DNA of 64,000 nt from Microbacterium sp. BR1 (GTDB lineage: Bacteria > Actinomycetota > Actinomycetes > Actinomycetales > Microbacteriaceae), in contig NZ_NMUN01000008.1 in assembly GCF_002812725.1 (NCBI RefSeq), forward strand, positions 124,001 to 188,000. The letters are read 5' to 3'. Under the pieces are notes generated by a model. That model did no database searches and had not been told where the DNA came from. It saw only the letters and a program-made list of their open reading frames with translations. Numbering within the stretch: position 1 is the first letter of the stretch; the number at the start of each line of letters is the position of its first letter. The translations under genes were made by a program, and so were the position numbers. Positions 62,101 through 64,000 of this stretch are shown here, in pieces.

Positions 62101-62337
62101 ACTGCCGCCGAACCTCACCCGGGTCGGGTTCCAGATCCGATACCGCGGCCACCTCGTCGACGTGATGCTCCGTGACCGCAGCCTGGAGCTTCGCGTGCAC
62201 GCCGGCTCAGCACCCGCGATCCACGTGCGCGTCGGCGCGGTCGCCGTGCCGCTCTCGGCCGGACAGACCAAGACGTTCGCGATCGGCCCGGGCACCTCGG
62301 CCCGCGACGCGACCAACCGCGAAGGAGGCCTCGACTG

Positions 62338-62338
<1 letters not shown>
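59132..62338 (+). CDS. HAD (beta-phosphoglucomutase-like) fused to GH65 disaccharide phosphorylase
   Basis: 1068 aa. Residues about 15-255 are a HAD phosphatase/mutase: DAVLFDMDGV with Asp23 and Asp25, GLVTAS, KGKPDPAMF, VVEDSVAGVAAARR. Residues about 275-1050 are GH65, with NGYLATRGA, the (alpha/alpha)6 core, RGHVFWDEVFVLP and the general acid in GVMGPDEFH (Glu748). GH65 phosphorylases split maltose, trehalose or kojibiose with phosphate into glucose and beta-glucose-1-P, which the mutase half turns into glucose-6-P. Fused forms are known in actinobacteria. Substrate cannot be fixed by sight. Confidence 0.92.
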
Positions 62339-63980
<1,642 letters not shown>

Positions 63981-63984
<4 letters not shown>

Positions 63985-64000
63985 CCGCCGCGGCTCCCAT
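63981..64000 (+). CDS. Start of another gene, cut by the right edge
   Basis: ATG 63981 overlaps the upstream stop (ATGA) and opens MTAAAP before the window ends. Position and overlap suggest it continues the operon. Nothing can be said of its product. Confidence 0.4.

Noticed and set aside
59018..62200. A 1060-codon open frame on the minus strand opposite the HAD-GH65 gene
   Set aside because: Antisense shadow of a GC-rich gene; the plus-strand product has complete HAD and GH65 motifs.

Overview
The window is very GC-rich, with dense genes, many GTG starts and many ATGA or TGATG start/stop overlaps. Gene content (CmtR, CsoR, DUF6153, DUF305, Xfp phosphoketolase, a fused HAD-GH65 phosphorylase) points to a high-GC Gram-positive actinobacterium, most likely of the Microbacteriaceae (Leucobacter/Microbacterium type). 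That assignment is inferred from gene content, not from a marker gene. The window reads as an accessory metal-resistance and cell-envelope region interrupted by several mobile elements.

Left edge (1-2639): the 5' end of lgt, an M23 peptidase and a DUF6153-type small membrane protein lie on the minus strand, divergent from the first part of a second, Tat-type secreted M23 peptidase. That second gene is broken. Two identical 1724-bp IS1182-type copies (2640-4363 and 23979-25702) bracket about 19.6 kb of cargo, forming a 23-kb composite transposon inserted at a CTAG site. An IS256-type element (26203-27640) then hit the same gene with an 8-bp target duplication. Removing both insertions and one copy of each duplication restores an uninterrupted 462-codon M23 peptidase.

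Cargo of the composite transposon (4364-23978): a 2178-aa wall-anchored surface protein; a hydrophobic-amino-acid-type ABC transporter with a fused permease-ATPase; a FeaR-like AraC regulator; a benzaldehyde-dehydrogenase-like enzyme; and a flavin monooxygenase truncated by an IS21-type element. The IS21-type element appears to carry merR and merA between istB and its right end.

Metal/envelope region 1 (27649-39056, all plus strand): DUF6153, DUF305 and a BNR-type lipoprotein, followed by another DUF6153-like protein, a DsbA-like oxidoreductase, a CDF exporter, CopC, LspA, a DUF6804-like protein, TlpA/ResA, CcdA, ResB, CtaG and CcsB. Together they suggest periplasmic/envelope copper handling plus cytochrome c and oxidase maturation.

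Cadmium/lead region (39066-44823): two P1B-4-like SPC ATPases diverge around a CmtR sensor whose cysteines are at 57, 61 and 102. CadD, a second LspA and a thioredoxin-fold protein follow.

Junction (44824-47616): an integrase-like remnant abuts a 5'-truncated acetate kinase, followed by a small membrane protein and a P-loop protein on the minus strand.

Metal/carbon region 2 (47670-64000, all plus strand): CsoR and its operator, a CopZ-like protein, CopA, a YHS protein, a nuclease-like protein, a second DUF6153-DUF305-BNR module, phosphoketolase Xfp, an unusual CPD-motif metal ATPase, a HAD-GH65 fusion and an AarF-like kinase. The same operator layout (ATACC-N7-GGTAT) lies in front of the first DUF6153-DUF305-BNR module, linking both regions to copper sensing.
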